A stretch of 64,000 nt of DNA, from contig NZ_QNRR01000012.1 in assembly GCF_003315205.1 (NCBI RefSeq), forward strand, positions 172,289 through 236,288, read 5' to 3'. A program made the translations under genes and the position numbers. Source of the stretch: Roseimicrobium gellanilyticum (GTDB taxonomy: Bacteria > Verrucomicrobiota > Verrucomicrobiia > Verrucomicrobiales > Verrucomicrobiaceae). Shown here piece after piece: positions 18,500-26,755 of this stretch. Below the pieces are notes generated by a model. The model worked only from the letters and a program-made list of their open reading frames with translations. It did no database searches and was not told the DNA's origin. The stretch's first letter is position 1. Each line of letters starts with the position of its first letter.

Positions 18500-18548
18500 C
18501 AGAACGAATGTTCTGTTTTGATGGCGTTGCGTTTAAGCCAGTACTGGC
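18500..18548. promoter_or_regulatory. Two palindromes in the divergent AraC/kinase intergenic region
   Basis: CAGAAC-GAAT-GTTCTG at 18500-18515 and GCCAGTACTGGC at 18537-18548 are both perfect inverted repeats. They lie between the divergently transcribed AraC-type regulator and the sensor kinase. Their position fits operator sites, but the protein that binds them is unknown. Confidence 0.4.
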
Positions 18549-18611
18549 ACTCAGTGGGCCAGGTGAAGTACTCTAGTCTCTGGAATACATCAGCTCGTCG
18601 CTCCTTCCTCC

Positions 18612-21600
18612 ATGACCATCCTGTATCGATGCGCATGCAAGCCGCTCACGAGGTTTGTGGTGTCCGGCTTTTTGTTGCTGCTCACTGACGTATGGCTGCA
18701 GGCAGAGGGTGAAGAGGGCGTTCCCAACCGTGAGCCCACCAGTGAATCATCCTGGCTCTATCATGCCTGGCAGACAGATGATGGACTGCCCAACAACGAT
18801 GTGACCGCCGTGACGCAGGCGTACGATGGCGCCATGCTCTTCGCCACGCAAAGTGGGCTGGCGCGGTTTGATGGCTGGAGGTTGCTGGAACCAGCGGACT
18901 TGCCCAAGACATGGAATTCACGCGGGATCGGTGGCGTGATGTCTTCCCAGGATGGCACCCTGTGGCTTGCCACCAATATGGGCCTGGTGGCACATCGGGT
19001 CGGAAAAGAGCCTCAAGTGGTCGCTCAAGAGCTGGGCCGTGACGGCCGGCCAAATGCGTTCTTTGAGCAAGCGGATGGCACCATCTGGCTGAGCCACGAG
19101 CAAGCAGGAGTTTTCCGGCTAAGAAATGGGCTCCTCGCCAATGTCACCAGCGTGAGCCGGCCTGGAAATCCTCCCGTCCGATATAGTGCCCAGATGGTGG
19201 CACAGGATGAACGGGGTGCCATTTGGGCGGCAGGACGTGAGATCCTGGCACGATGGCAGGGAGACATGTTCGAGTGGGTGGCCGACCTGCCCGACGCAGT
19301 CACGCTTTTGTGCAAAGCAAAAGGGGGCGGCCTGTGGATCGTGAGCGGCAGGCAATTGTTGAGATTCACCGAGGCTGAAGGGCTGAAGGCAGTGGCCACG
19401 CTGCCCATCGGTCCTCCCGGCACCCGTCCCTCTGCCATTTTGGAAGATGCGCATCAGCGTCTCTGGATCGGGACATTCGCAGACGGCCTCTACCTCAGAG
19501 AAGGCAGTTCATTTGAGAAAATCCCGCTGTCCAACTATGACGTGTGGTCGCTCTGTGAAGACCACGAAAGCAATCTCTGGGCTGGCACCGGCGGTGGCGG
19601 CGTGTGCCTGGTGCGGCCACGCGTACTTGAGACGCTCCGCGAGGAAAACGCTCCCATCTTGCAAACCGCGCGCAGTTTGTGCACGGATGCACGAGGCGAC
19701 ATCTGGGTGGCGATGCAAACCGGGCAGCTCTATACCAGGCGCTCCGGAAGCTGGCGGCACCTGAGGGCTCCCGCAAACTGGCCCGGCCCACTGGCGACCT
19801 GCGTCACGGCGGATACCCTCGGCAATGTCTGGATCGGCGCCAGCGAGAATCGCGTGGTGCGCTGGGACGGCGACAAGTATGAAATCGCCCCTCTCCCCCC
19901 CGCGCGCGAAGGTCAGTTGCGCATCAGGGCCATCATGGTGGCACGCAATGGGGAAATCTGGATCGCCCAGGCGGAGTCGATCACACACGGAGAGCCCGGC
20001 ATGTGGATCTCACTCAAGCTCCCTCCGGATGCCGGAGAGATTCACGCCCTGGCGCAGGATATGGATGGACGCATCTGGGTAGGCACTCGCGGCAGCCGTC
20101 TTCTGCTGGCGCAGGGTGACGCGCTCTTGGATCGAACGCCGCCCGGATTCCCCGGAGACGGCGGCATCCGTACGATCCTGGCCACCGACGATGGCTGCCT
20201 CTGGGTCGGCACCGGAGGTGATGGACTGGTCCGTGTGAAAGAGGGCCGCTGTTCGGTGCTCACCACAACTCATGGTTTGCGGCACAATGTGGTGTCCCAA
20301 CTGGTGCTGGACCACAAGGGCCGGCTCTGGGGCGCGGGAGATCGCGGCATTTTCCTTCTCTCCCTGGACGAACTTAATGCCGTGGCGGAAGGCCGTGCGG
20401 AGAGATTTCACACCATGGCGTTTGGCGCCAGCGAGGGTGCCCCGAGTCTGCAGGCAAACAGTGGCTATGCTCCCAACACGATGCTCGCGTCTGACAACCG
20501 CCTGTGGTTCTCCTCGCGAAGTAGCGGCATTGTCATCGCCAACCCCGAGTTGCCGGGTGGGAACAGGGCACCGCCACCTGTTGCAATTGAGGATTTCGTA
20601 GCCAACGGTAGAACGGTGCCAGATGGCGTCCCGGGTCCAGCCGAGATTGGCCCCGGGATCATCAGTGCGCGCTTTCAACTCAGCGCAAAAAGCTACACTG
20701 CCCGCGAGAATGTCGTGCTGCAGCATCGGCTTTCCGGAGTGGACGCAGGGTGGGTGACCAGCGGACGTGATCGCATCGCGAGCTACGCCTCTCTCGATCC
20801 CGGCAGCTATGTCCTGCGCGTACGCGCGATGAACAACGACGGCGTATGGAGCAAGCGGGACGCCACACTCGCGTTCACCGTGGCCCCTTTCCTCTGGCAG
20901 CGTACGTGGTTTCGCGCGGTGGCCGCAATAGCGACGCTCGCTCTGGCCGCGCTGGTGGCTAATGCCCTCACGTCATGGAGGGTGCATCGGCAGAACGTTC
21001 TTCTGAGGCAGGAGGTGGCGGTGAGAAGAGAGCGTGCCCGCATTGCAAGGGATGTGCACGATCAGATCGGCGCAAGCCTCACAGAGATCTCCATGCTTTC
21101 CGATCTTGCCCAGGCAGATGGCGCCGCCCCCACCTCCTACCTGCCACGTCTCGCACGCACCGCCCGGAAGGCCGCGGCAGAAATGGACGAAATCGTCTGG
21201 GCCATCAACCCCGAGCACGACAACCTCGCCAGCCTGCTGGACTACATCGGCCAGCAAGCCATGGATCTGACAGGCGCTGCAGGCGTGCGCTGCCGACTCG
21301 ACTTCCCTGATGAGATTCCCACAAAGCACCTCACGGCCGACTTCCGTCACCACCTTCTGCTTATTGTTCGCGAAGCCGTGAACAACACCATCAAGCATGC
21401 TTCCGCGAACGAAGTTCATATCGAGATCACCCCGGGCGACAGCGAGCTCCGGGTGATTGTCACCGACAACGGACAGGGCTTCGAGCCCGGCGCAGTCACC
21501 ACGGGGGGCGATGGCCTCGCCAATATGAACACTCGCGCCAAGGCCTTGCGCGGCACACTGCAGATCCGTAGCAAGCCCGGCGCTGGCACCTCGCTTGTCG

Positions 21601-21662
21601 TACACCTGCCCTGGCCCTCGGATGCCTCTCCTATGACCCCTGCAGCATCGAACCACCCATAA
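18612..21662 (+). CDS. Sensor histidine kinase with beta-propeller sensor (hybrid-type extracellular domain)
   Basis: The protein has 1,016 residues. A signal/anchor at about 15-32 precedes a long periplasmic sensor made of propeller (reg_prop) blades of the form DGTLWLATNMGLV, LWIGTFADGLYL and IWVGTRGSRLL, up to about residue 650. A Y_Y_Y domain with RLSGVDAGWV and YVLRVRAMNNDGVWS follows, then one transmembrane helix at about 760-785. The cytoplasmic part is HisKA_3 with the phosphoacceptor His in RIARDVHDQIG, and an HATPase with REAVNNTIKHA, DNGQGF and GDGLANM. The family often senses polysaccharide or breakdown products. The response regulator follows 11 bases downstream. Confidence 0.92.
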   Translation: MTILYRCACKPLTRFVVSGFLLLLTDVWLQAEGEEGVPNREPTSESSWLYHAWQTDDGLPNNDVTAVTQAYDGAMLFATQSGLARFDGWRLLEPADLPKTWNSRGIGGVMSSQDGTLWLATNMGLVAHRVGKEPQVVAQELGRDGRPNAFFEQADGTIWLSHEQAGVFRLRNGLLANVTSVSRPGNPPVRYSAQMVAQDERGAIWAAGREILARWQGDMFEWVADLPDAVTLLCKAKGGGLWIVSGRQLLRFTEAEGLKAVATLPIGPPGTRPSAILEDAHQRLWIGTFADGLYLREGSSFEKIPLSNYDVWSLCEDHESNLWAGTGGGGVCLVRPRVLETLREENAPILQTARSLCTDARGDIWVAMQTGQLYTRRSGSWRHLRAPANWPGPLATCVTADTLGNVWIGASENRVVRWDGDKYEIAPLPPAREGQLRIRAIMVARNGEIWIAQAESITHGEPGMWISLKLPPDAGEIHALAQDMDGRIWVGTRGSRLLLAQGDALLDRTPPGFPGDGGIRTILATDDGCLWVGTGGDGLVRVKEGRCSVLTTTHGLRHNVVSQLVLDHKGRLWGAGDRGIFLLSLDELNAVAEGRAERFHTMAFGASEGAPSLQANSGYAPNTMLASDNRLWFSSRSSGIVIANPELPGGNRAPPPVAIEDFVANGRTVPDGVPGPAEIGPGIISARFQLSAKSYTARENVVLQHRLSGVDAGWVTSGRDRIASYASLDPGSYVLRVRAMNNDGVWSKRDATLAFTVAPFLWQRTWFRAVAAIATLALAALVANALTSWRVHRQNVLLRQEVAVRRERARIARDVHDQIGASLTEISMLSDLAQADGAAPTSYLPRLARTARKAAAEMDEIVWAINPEHDNLASLLDYIGQQAMDLTGAAGVRCRLDFPDEIPTKHLTADFRHHLLLIVREAVNNTIKHASANEVHIEITPGDSELRVIVTDNGQGFEPGAVTTGGDGLANMNTRAKALRGTLQIRSKPGAGTSLVVHLPWPSDASPMTPAASNHP

Positions 21663-21673
21663 CGCCACTCCCC

Positions 21674-22300
21674 ATGCTCATCAAAGTTTCCATCGTGGAG
21701 GACGATCCGGCCACGCGCGAAAACCTGCTGGCCATCATTAACCGCAGTGATGACCTCACTGGCATGGAAACCTATTCTTCTGCGGAAGACGCCATCCGTG
21801 GCGTACCCAAAAATCTGCCGGATGTCCTTCTGGTCGACATCAATCTCGGCCGCCGCAGCGGCATCGAGTGCGTGGCCGTGCTCAAGGCAGCCCATCCCAA
21901 GCTGCAGATGATGATGGTGACCACCTACGATGACACCAAGCTTATCTTCGAAGCTCTTCGAGCGGGAGCCAGTGGTTATCTCCTCAAGCGTACCCCTGCC
22001 GCTGAAATAGTTGCTGCCATCAAGGAGGTTCACGAGGGAGGGTCGCCTATGTCCGCACAAATTGCGCGGAAGGTAGTGTCATACTTCCACCCCAGCCGTT
22101 CTCCGGTCTCCGAGATGGAAACGCTCACCCCGCGGGAGCACGAGATCCTCACGCTGCTCGCAAAAGGTCTGCAGTACAAGGAGATCGCCGATCATCTGGA
22201 TATCAGCACCAGCACGGTGCGCGGACACCTTCACCTCATCTACGGCAAGCTCCATGTGCAGTCACGGACCGAAGCGGTGCTGAAGTACCTGGGGCGGTAA
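21674..22300 (+). CDS. LuxR/NarL family response regulator
   Basis: The 208-residue protein has an N-terminal receiver domain with the acidic pocket EDD near residue 9, the phosphoacceptor Asp in LLVDINLG and the conserved Lys in YLLKRTP. The C-terminal LuxR-type helix-turn-helix reads LTPREHEILTLLAKG followed by EIADHLDISTSTVRGH. It is the partner of the HisKA_3 kinase directly upstream and regulates transcription when phosphorylated. Targets are not visible. It is the last chromosomal-type gene before the tRNA fragment that marks the island edge. Confidence 0.93.
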   Translation: MLIKVSIVEDDPATRENLLAIINRSDDLTGMETYSSAEDAIRGVPKNLPDVLLVDINLGRRSGIECVAVLKAAHPKLQMMMVTTYDDTKLIFEALRAGASGYLLKRTPAAEIVAAIKEVHEGGSPMSAQIARKVVSYFHPSRSPVSEMETLTPREHEILTLLAKGLQYKEIADHLDISTSTVRGHLHLIYGKLHVQSRTEAVLKYLGR

Positions 22301-22410
22301 CGGGCCCGGCTTCGTTCATTGATACGCCGCGCTGCGGGCCATCCCAATGAGATCGCAATTACCTGAAGAACGCGGCCACGCCCAAATGAATTCGTAACTC
22401 GTTCATTCAG

Positions 22411-22474
22411 TGGCGGACAGGGAGGGATTCGAACCCTCGGTACTATTTCTAGCACACACGATTTCCAATCGTGT
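22411..22474 (-). other. 3' fragment of a tRNA-Ser(GGA) gene; probable attachment site
   Basis: Read on the minus strand, the block contains the anticodon stem-loop CACGA-TTGGAAA-TCGTG (anticodon GGA), a variable arm, the T arm GAGGG-TTCGAAT-CCCTC, the 3' acceptor strand CCTGTCC, discriminator G and encoded CCA. The matching 5' half (beginning GGACAGG, with a D arm) is absent; the sequence diverges just 5' of the anticodon stem. This is the classic displaced 3' end left when a tyrosine recombinase integrates into a tRNA gene. The recombinase gene follows 120 bases away. Confidence 0.82.
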
Positions 22475-22480
22475 ACGTCA

Positions 22481-22568
22481 GTGATTCAAGCTGATTCAAC
22501 GCGAGTCACAATCACTCACCTTGAGGGTTTTATGACACATTGAATTTCGCTGAATCATGTTGAATCAC
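22481..22568. repeat. Inverted repeat pair beside the integrase; possible arm-type sites
   Basis: GTGATTCAAGCTGATTCAAC at 22481-22500 is matched in reverse complement by a 20-base block at 22549-22568 with two or three mismatches. Each block is itself built of two GATTCAA units in tandem. Lying between the tRNA fragment and the recombinase gene, they fit recombinase arm-binding sites or an operator for its own control. Confidence 0.55.
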
Positions 22569-22576
22569 CCGAAAAA

Positions 22577-22596
22577 GGGTTAAACTGGGGTTAAAC
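22577..22596 (+). repeat. Tandem GGGTTAAAC directly before the integrase start
   Basis: GGGTTAAAC occurs at 22577-22585 and again at 22588-22596, so the period is 11 bases and the second copy abuts the ATG at 22597. This position covers the ribosome-binding region, where only GGGG is available as a Shine-Dalgarno. It could be a protein-binding site that controls translation or transcription of the recombinase. Confidence 0.4.
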
Positions 22597-23934
22597 ATGA
22601 GACGCGAAGACAGGCCAAAGCAGGCGTTCACCCGCCGCGGAAATCGCATCTATCGCCATGCCTATCATCGGGACGGAGTAGAGACTTTTGCTGAGGGGTA
22701 CACGTTCCGAATGAAGAAGGATGGCGTGCAGCACTACTTCTCCTTGGGCACCGAACTTGAGGCTGCAAAGTCGATGGCGGATCGAATCGGAGCCTTCTTG
22801 TCAGTTCCCAGCAATACGGTGGAGCAGCTCTACGACCACTCGGATTTCGCTCATCTGCGACCATCAAGACGAGTCACCCGGGCGAAGCATGCCAAGCCCC
22901 CGACTGTGGAGACCAAGAAACCCACAGTTGGAGAATTTTGCCTCCGTTACGAGGCCGTGACCGGTCACCTGAGCCGCTTCTCTGTTTCTGACAATTTGAA
23001 TTCCCTTCGGCGCATCGTTGCTCACTCGCTCGGACTGCCAAGGCTTTCGCGGCACGCTAACAAGGCGGAAAAGACCGCTTGGCACGCAAAAGTCCGCGCC
23101 GTGCAACTGGACTTAGTCACTCCTGTCGTTGTGGAATCCTTCCGCCAAGAGATGCTGAAGTCAGCCGGGCAAGACCACCTCAAACGAGCCAAAGCTGCCA
23201 CGACCTCGAATTCCTACATCCGTTGCGCAGCCAGCATGTTCGCACCGAAGCTCAGCGTCCATTTTCAGGATTTCGAGTTGCCCGCCATCAATCCCTTTCG
23301 GACCACGCGCCCCCTACCCGAACCAAGTCACCGGTATGTCTCTTCAATAGATGCCTCCGACCTGCTCAAACTCGCACGAACCGAACTCGAAACAAGCCAG
23401 CCTGAAGTTTATCTGGTCATCGTGTTGGCACTTTGCTGTGGAATGCGGCGAGCGGAGATTGATAGACTCACCTGGGAACAAGTCGATCTAGCAGGGGGCC
23501 ACATCTGGATTCGCACCACTGCTTACTCCCGCCCCAAAGCGCGCAATTCGGAAAGCCGCATCGATCTGGCTCCCGAAGTCGTGCACATCCTCAAAACCCA
23601 CCGGCACTCATGGGAAGCCGGACCATTCGTCATCCCGGGTTCCCTCGATCTCAAGGTCCGGGTACGATGCATGCCCACGTTTGCCAAAGCCCTTCAATGG
23701 CTCAGAAGTCATGGCGTCAAAAGCGTCACTGCACTTCACACCCTCAGGAAGGAAGCCGGCTCATTAATCTTTAGCCAGGTAGGCTCCATTGACGTGGCTG
23801 CGGACTTTCTCCGAAACGACGTCAAAGTGGCCCGCGAGCACTACATTGGACGCAAGCAAAGACTACAACTTCAGTTTCCTGAGCTCGCCGTGACAGCTCC
23901 CGCGTTGGACGTCCACGCAAGTGCTAGGACCTAA
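22597..23934 (+). CDS. Tyrosine recombinase / site-specific integrase
   Basis: The protein has 445 residues. The C-terminal catalytic domain shows the tyrosine recombinase residues Arg284 (CGMRRAEID), His381 and Arg384 (LHTLRKEAG) and the nucleophile Tyr416 (EHYIG). The N-terminal half contains an arm-binding-type region and a core-binding SAM-like region around residues 105-225. It would cut and join DNA at the attachment site, here most likely the 3' end of tRNA-Ser. It lies at the left end of the island, transcribed inward. No excisionase-like gene was found next to it. Confidence 0.9.
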   Translation: MRREDRPKQAFTRRGNRIYRHAYHRDGVETFAEGYTFRMKKDGVQHYFSLGTELEAAKSMADRIGAFLSVPSNTVEQLYDHSDFAHLRPSRRVTRAKHAKPPTVETKKPTVGEFCLRYEAVTGHLSRFSVSDNLNSLRRIVAHSLGLPRLSRHANKAEKTAWHAKVRAVQLDLVTPVVVESFRQEMLKSAGQDHLKRAKAATTSNSYIRCAASMFAPKLSVHFQDFELPAINPFRTTRPLPEPSHRYVSSIDASDLLKLARTELETSQPEVYLVIVLALCCGMRRAEIDRLTWEQVDLAGGHIWIRTTAYSRPKARNSESRIDLAPEVVHILKTHRHSWEAGPFVIPGSLDLKVRVRCMPTFAKALQWLRSHGVKSVTALHTLRKEAGSLIFSQVGSIDVAADFLRNDVKVAREHYIGRKQRLQLQFPELAVTAPALDVHASART

Positions 23935-24035
23935 ATGCGGAGCACGAAAGGAGTGGCAAAACGCAAAATGTGGGGAGCGCTCGCCCCTTCAGGCCACCAC
24001 GTTACCGCGTACCTATCTTCACCGGAGGAGAGGCG

Positions 24036-24869
24036 ATGAAACCTATCACACTTAGGAAATCGGCTGCCTGTTTGCTCGCAACATCCTTGGTAATGTGGCT
24101 CCCAAATTCGAGTGGCCAGCAACAAAAGCCGCAAACCACGGGAGACGAGACTCTTCCGCAGTCGCCCCCGGCCGAGCTTGCCCGTGGCCCGCAGAATCTG
24201 CGGCAGATAGCGCTCACCTTTGATGCAGAAGGCGACGACACAGGTCTGGAAGACCTGCTACGCATGCTGGAACGTGAGAGGGTCAGCTCCACCTTCTTTC
24301 TGACCGGTCGATGGGCATTTGAGCATCTTTCCCTAGCGAGGATGATTGCGGCTCAGGGGCACATCATAGGCAATCACTCGTGGGATCATAGGGACCTCAC
24401 CGGGGCGGAAGACTGGCAGGTTTGCGAGGAATTGGTTCGAACAGACGATCGCTTTGTTGGATGGTTTGGACGACAGTACTTGCCATTGTTCAGAGCTCCC
24501 TATGGGGAGGTCAACAAACGGGTGCTGAGGCAGGCGCAGAAATTGGGCTTTTTCAGCATTCGATGGACCGTCGATACGCTCGATGCCGTGGAGGGCCGCA
24601 AACTGGCGACCTTCATCGAAGGGAGGGTTCTGGGGAAAAGTGACGAGGAACTGCAAGGAGCCATCATCCTCATGCATGTGGGCTACCCGGAAACGGTCGA
24701 GGCTCTGCCAGTCATCATTCACAATCTCAGGGAGCGCGGATTCGAATTCGTCACGATTCCAGAGTGGATTCCAGAGCTACAGCGCAGAACGCTCGCGGGC
24801 ACCAGTTCACCTGGCAGCCCAGTTTCCCCGGTGACAATCAGTCCTGACGCATCACCTGATTGTGACTAA
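24036..24869 (+). CDS. Secreted polysaccharide deacetylase (NodB domain)
   Basis: The protein has 277 residues. Its start at 24036 has a strong GGAGGAGAGG ribosome site, better than the upstream in-frame ATG at 23970. A signal peptide covers about residues 1-27. The NodB homology domain spans about 55-245, with the metal/base motif TFDAEGDD (Asp63 and Asp67/68), the metal-binding pair in NHSWDH (His114, His118) and the later RAPYGE motif. It removes N-acetyl groups from chitin-, peptidoglycan- or exopolysaccharide-like substrates; which one is not visible. Its last 32 bases overlap the convergent membrane-protein gene. Confidence 0.9.
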   Translation: MKPITLRKSAACLLATSLVMWLPNSSGQQQKPQTTGDETLPQSPPAELARGPQNLRQIALTFDAEGDDTGLEDLLRMLERERVSSTFFLTGRWAFEHLSLARMIAAQGHIIGNHSWDHRDLTGAEDWQVCEELVRTDDRFVGWFGRQYLPLFRAPYGEVNKRVLRQAQKLGFFSIRWTVDTLDAVEGRKLATFIEGRVLGKSDEELQGAIILMHVGYPETVEALPVIIHNLRERGFEFVTIPEWIPELQRRTLAGTSSPGSPVSPVTISPDASPDCD

Positions 24870-25686
24870 CGTGAGCTTCTGCACCTGCGAAATAGCAGTG
24901 GTGCCATGCAAGCCACAGCCAGGCGTACATGATGAAAAACCCCGCGCGCTGCGTCAGCCCCCTCCATTCGTTCATATTGTCACAGGCGATAAACAGAATG
25001 GACATCGCCCCCACCGCAAACCATGTGAATTTTGCGAAGCTGCTCCGCTTGCTCCACCCGATGGCAGTTCCCAGCAAGAGCATGCCCGTGAGACTGGAGC
25101 AGAGTACAAGGCGGATGGCACGATAGTGGACGTCAGAGTAGGCATCTGCCATTCCATGTTCATACTCGGTCTGTGCCTTCGCGGCGGTAAACCACCACGA
25201 GGGAGCCCACCATTGCCTGGATGAGTAGGGCGGCTCCGCTGCCTCCCGAACAGGCGCATACGCCATAAAGAAGGTGCCCATCGAGGCCGAGGAAAGCAAA
25301 AGACACCCAAAAAGCACCAGAAGCTTCTGTCGGTACTTTAACAGAAACCCCAATGCGAGGAGCTGAAGCAGCACTGCGAAGACAAAGCTCGCCACGGTGA
25401 GACACGGCCAGTGCGGTGCCAGCTTCATGTATTCGGTGACGTAGCTGTGGGCCAGCGACAGCTTCATCGTGGAACCGTCCCAGTGGCCATACACAGCCGA
25501 AACGAGCATCACCAGCAGTGCGACAACCGTGGCCAGGCTCAGGTATCGCATCACTCGCGGGACAACCGCCCGGCAGGAGGCGTCGCTCCCACGACCTGCC
25601 GGCGGAGGCCATCCACCTGCCGGATCTTCACAGGATTCCATTGTCGCTTGGAAACCTGAAGCGCGGGCTTTGTCTGTGCTTCTCAT
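24838..25686 (-). CDS. Multi-pass membrane protein of unknown function
   Basis: The protein has about 282 residues, with a polar N-terminal tail of about 40 residues and then some six hydrophobic segments (for example LATVVALLVMLVSAVYG, FAVLLQLLALGFLL, LLVLFGCLLLSSA, LVLCSSLTGMLLLG and MYAWLWLAWHHC). The layout resembles the DUF998 type of bacterial membrane protein, but the match is only by general appearance. An in-frame TTG at 25716 would overlap the dehydrogenase stop; the ATG at 25686 is the more ordinary choice and 25641 is another. It lies downstream of the alcohol dehydrogenase on the same strand and may be co-transcribed. Confidence 0.72.
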   Translation of the reverse strand: MRSTDKARASGFQATMESCEDPAGGWPPPAGRGSDASCRAVVPRVMRYLSLATVVALLVMLVSAVYGHWDGSTMKLSLAHSYVTEYMKLAPHWPCLTVASFVFAVLLQLLALGFLLKYRQKLLVLFGCLLLSSASMGTFFMAYAPVREAAEPPYSSRQWWAPSWWFTAAKAQTEYEHGMADAYSDVHYRAIRLVLCSSLTGMLLLGTAIGWSKRSSFAKFTWFAVGAMSILFIACDNMNEWRGLTQRAGFFIMYAWLWLAWHHCYFAGAEAHVSHNQVMRQD

Positions 25687-25712
25687 AACGAAACGATTCA
25701 AAGCGAGAACAG

Positions 25713-26735
25713 TCAACTTGCGGGCGACAGGGGATATGCCAGGGAGGGTACGAGCACTGCCGCCCCGCTGATCCTCCCCTCGCGAAGGCGGGTGAGAGCC
25801 TCATTGGCAGCTTCCAAGGGGAAGGCGTGTGTTTCTGTGGTCACCGGAATAGAGGGAGCAAGTGAAAGGAACTCGACGCCATCCCTGCGCGTGAGATTCG
25901 CCACCGAGACAATGCTGCGCTCCTCCCAAAGGTAGGCGTATGGGAATGCCGGGATATCACTCATATGAATGCCTCCGCAAACGACCACCCCGCCCTTCCG
26001 CAGGGATCGCAGCGCGAGGGGCACCAATTCTCCCACCGGAGCAAAGATGATTGCCGCATCTAAAAGACAAGGCGGCTTATCCTCCGAAGCCCCTGCCCAC
26101 ACAGCTCCAAGGCTCCGCGCAAACTCTTGTGCCGTATCATTGTCTTTCCGCGTGAACGCGTACACTTCGCGCCCTTGATGGCGTGCCACTTGGATGAGGA
26201 TGTGTGCAGCTGCACCGAATCCGTAGAGCCCTAAACGTTGGCCATCACCCGTCTTCAACAGCGAACGATAGCCAATCAATCCTGCACACAGCAGCGGTGC
26301 AACGGCCACGCTCGGCATGTTCTTGGAAAGTGGAAAGCAGTATCGTGCGTCGGCAATAGCATACTCGGCGTAGCCCCCGTCCAGGGTGTAGCCGGTGAAC
26401 TTCGCAGCGTCACACAGGTTCTCGCGCCCGGTGAGACAATACTCGCAACCGCCACACGTCCACCCCAACCAGGGAATCCCCACGCGGTCATGGAGTCGCA
26501 CACCCTCAACGCCCATCCCCAATGCTGCCACCTCCCCGACGATCTCATGACCTGGAATCAAAGGAAGCTTGAGGAAATGGAGTTCGCCATCAATGACATG
26601 CAAATCTGTCCGGCACACTCCGCAGTCCTCCACCTTCACAAGCACCTGGCCCGGCCCTGGAGACGGTACTGGGACCTCCTCGAGTTCCAGATGCTCGCCG
26701 GAACACTTCAGCACCATGGCTTTCATGAACTGCAT
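25713..26735 (-). CDS. Zinc-dependent alcohol dehydrogenase
   Basis: The 340-residue protein is a medium-chain dehydrogenase/reductase. Catalytic zinc ligands are Cys in GVCRTDLHV and His in GHEIVGEV. The structural zinc lobe GGCEYCLTGRENLC supplies four cysteines. A Rossmann segment GLYGFGAAAHILIQVARHQG follows for NAD(H) or NADP(H). It interconverts alcohols and aldehydes, and in stress or anaerobic settings such enzymes recycle NADH. The ATG at 26726 is an alternative start. The regulator/kinase gene lies just upstream on the same strand. Confidence 0.91.
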   Translation of the reverse strand: MQFMKAMVLKCSGEHLELEEVPVPSPGPGQVLVKVEDCGVCRTDLHVIDGELHFLKLPLIPGHEIVGEVAALGMGVEGVRLHDRVGIPWLGWTCGGCEYCLTGRENLCDAAKFTGYTLDGGYAEYAIADARYCFPLSKNMPSVAVAPLLCAGLIGYRSLLKTGDGQRLGLYGFGAAAHILIQVARHQGREVYAFTRKDNDTAQEFARSLGAVWAGASEDKPPCLLDAAIIFAPVGELVPLALRSLRKGGVVVCGGIHMSDIPAFPYAYLWEERSIVSVANLTRRDGVEFLSLAPSIPVTTETHAFPLEAANEALTRLREGRISGAAVLVPSLAYPLSPAS

Positions 26736-26755
26736 GGTTCAAGCCGGAAAGTTAT

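Noticed and set aside
22411..22500. A complete tRNA-Ser gene
   Set aside because: The 5' acceptor strand and D arm are missing; only the part from the anticodon stem to CCA is present.
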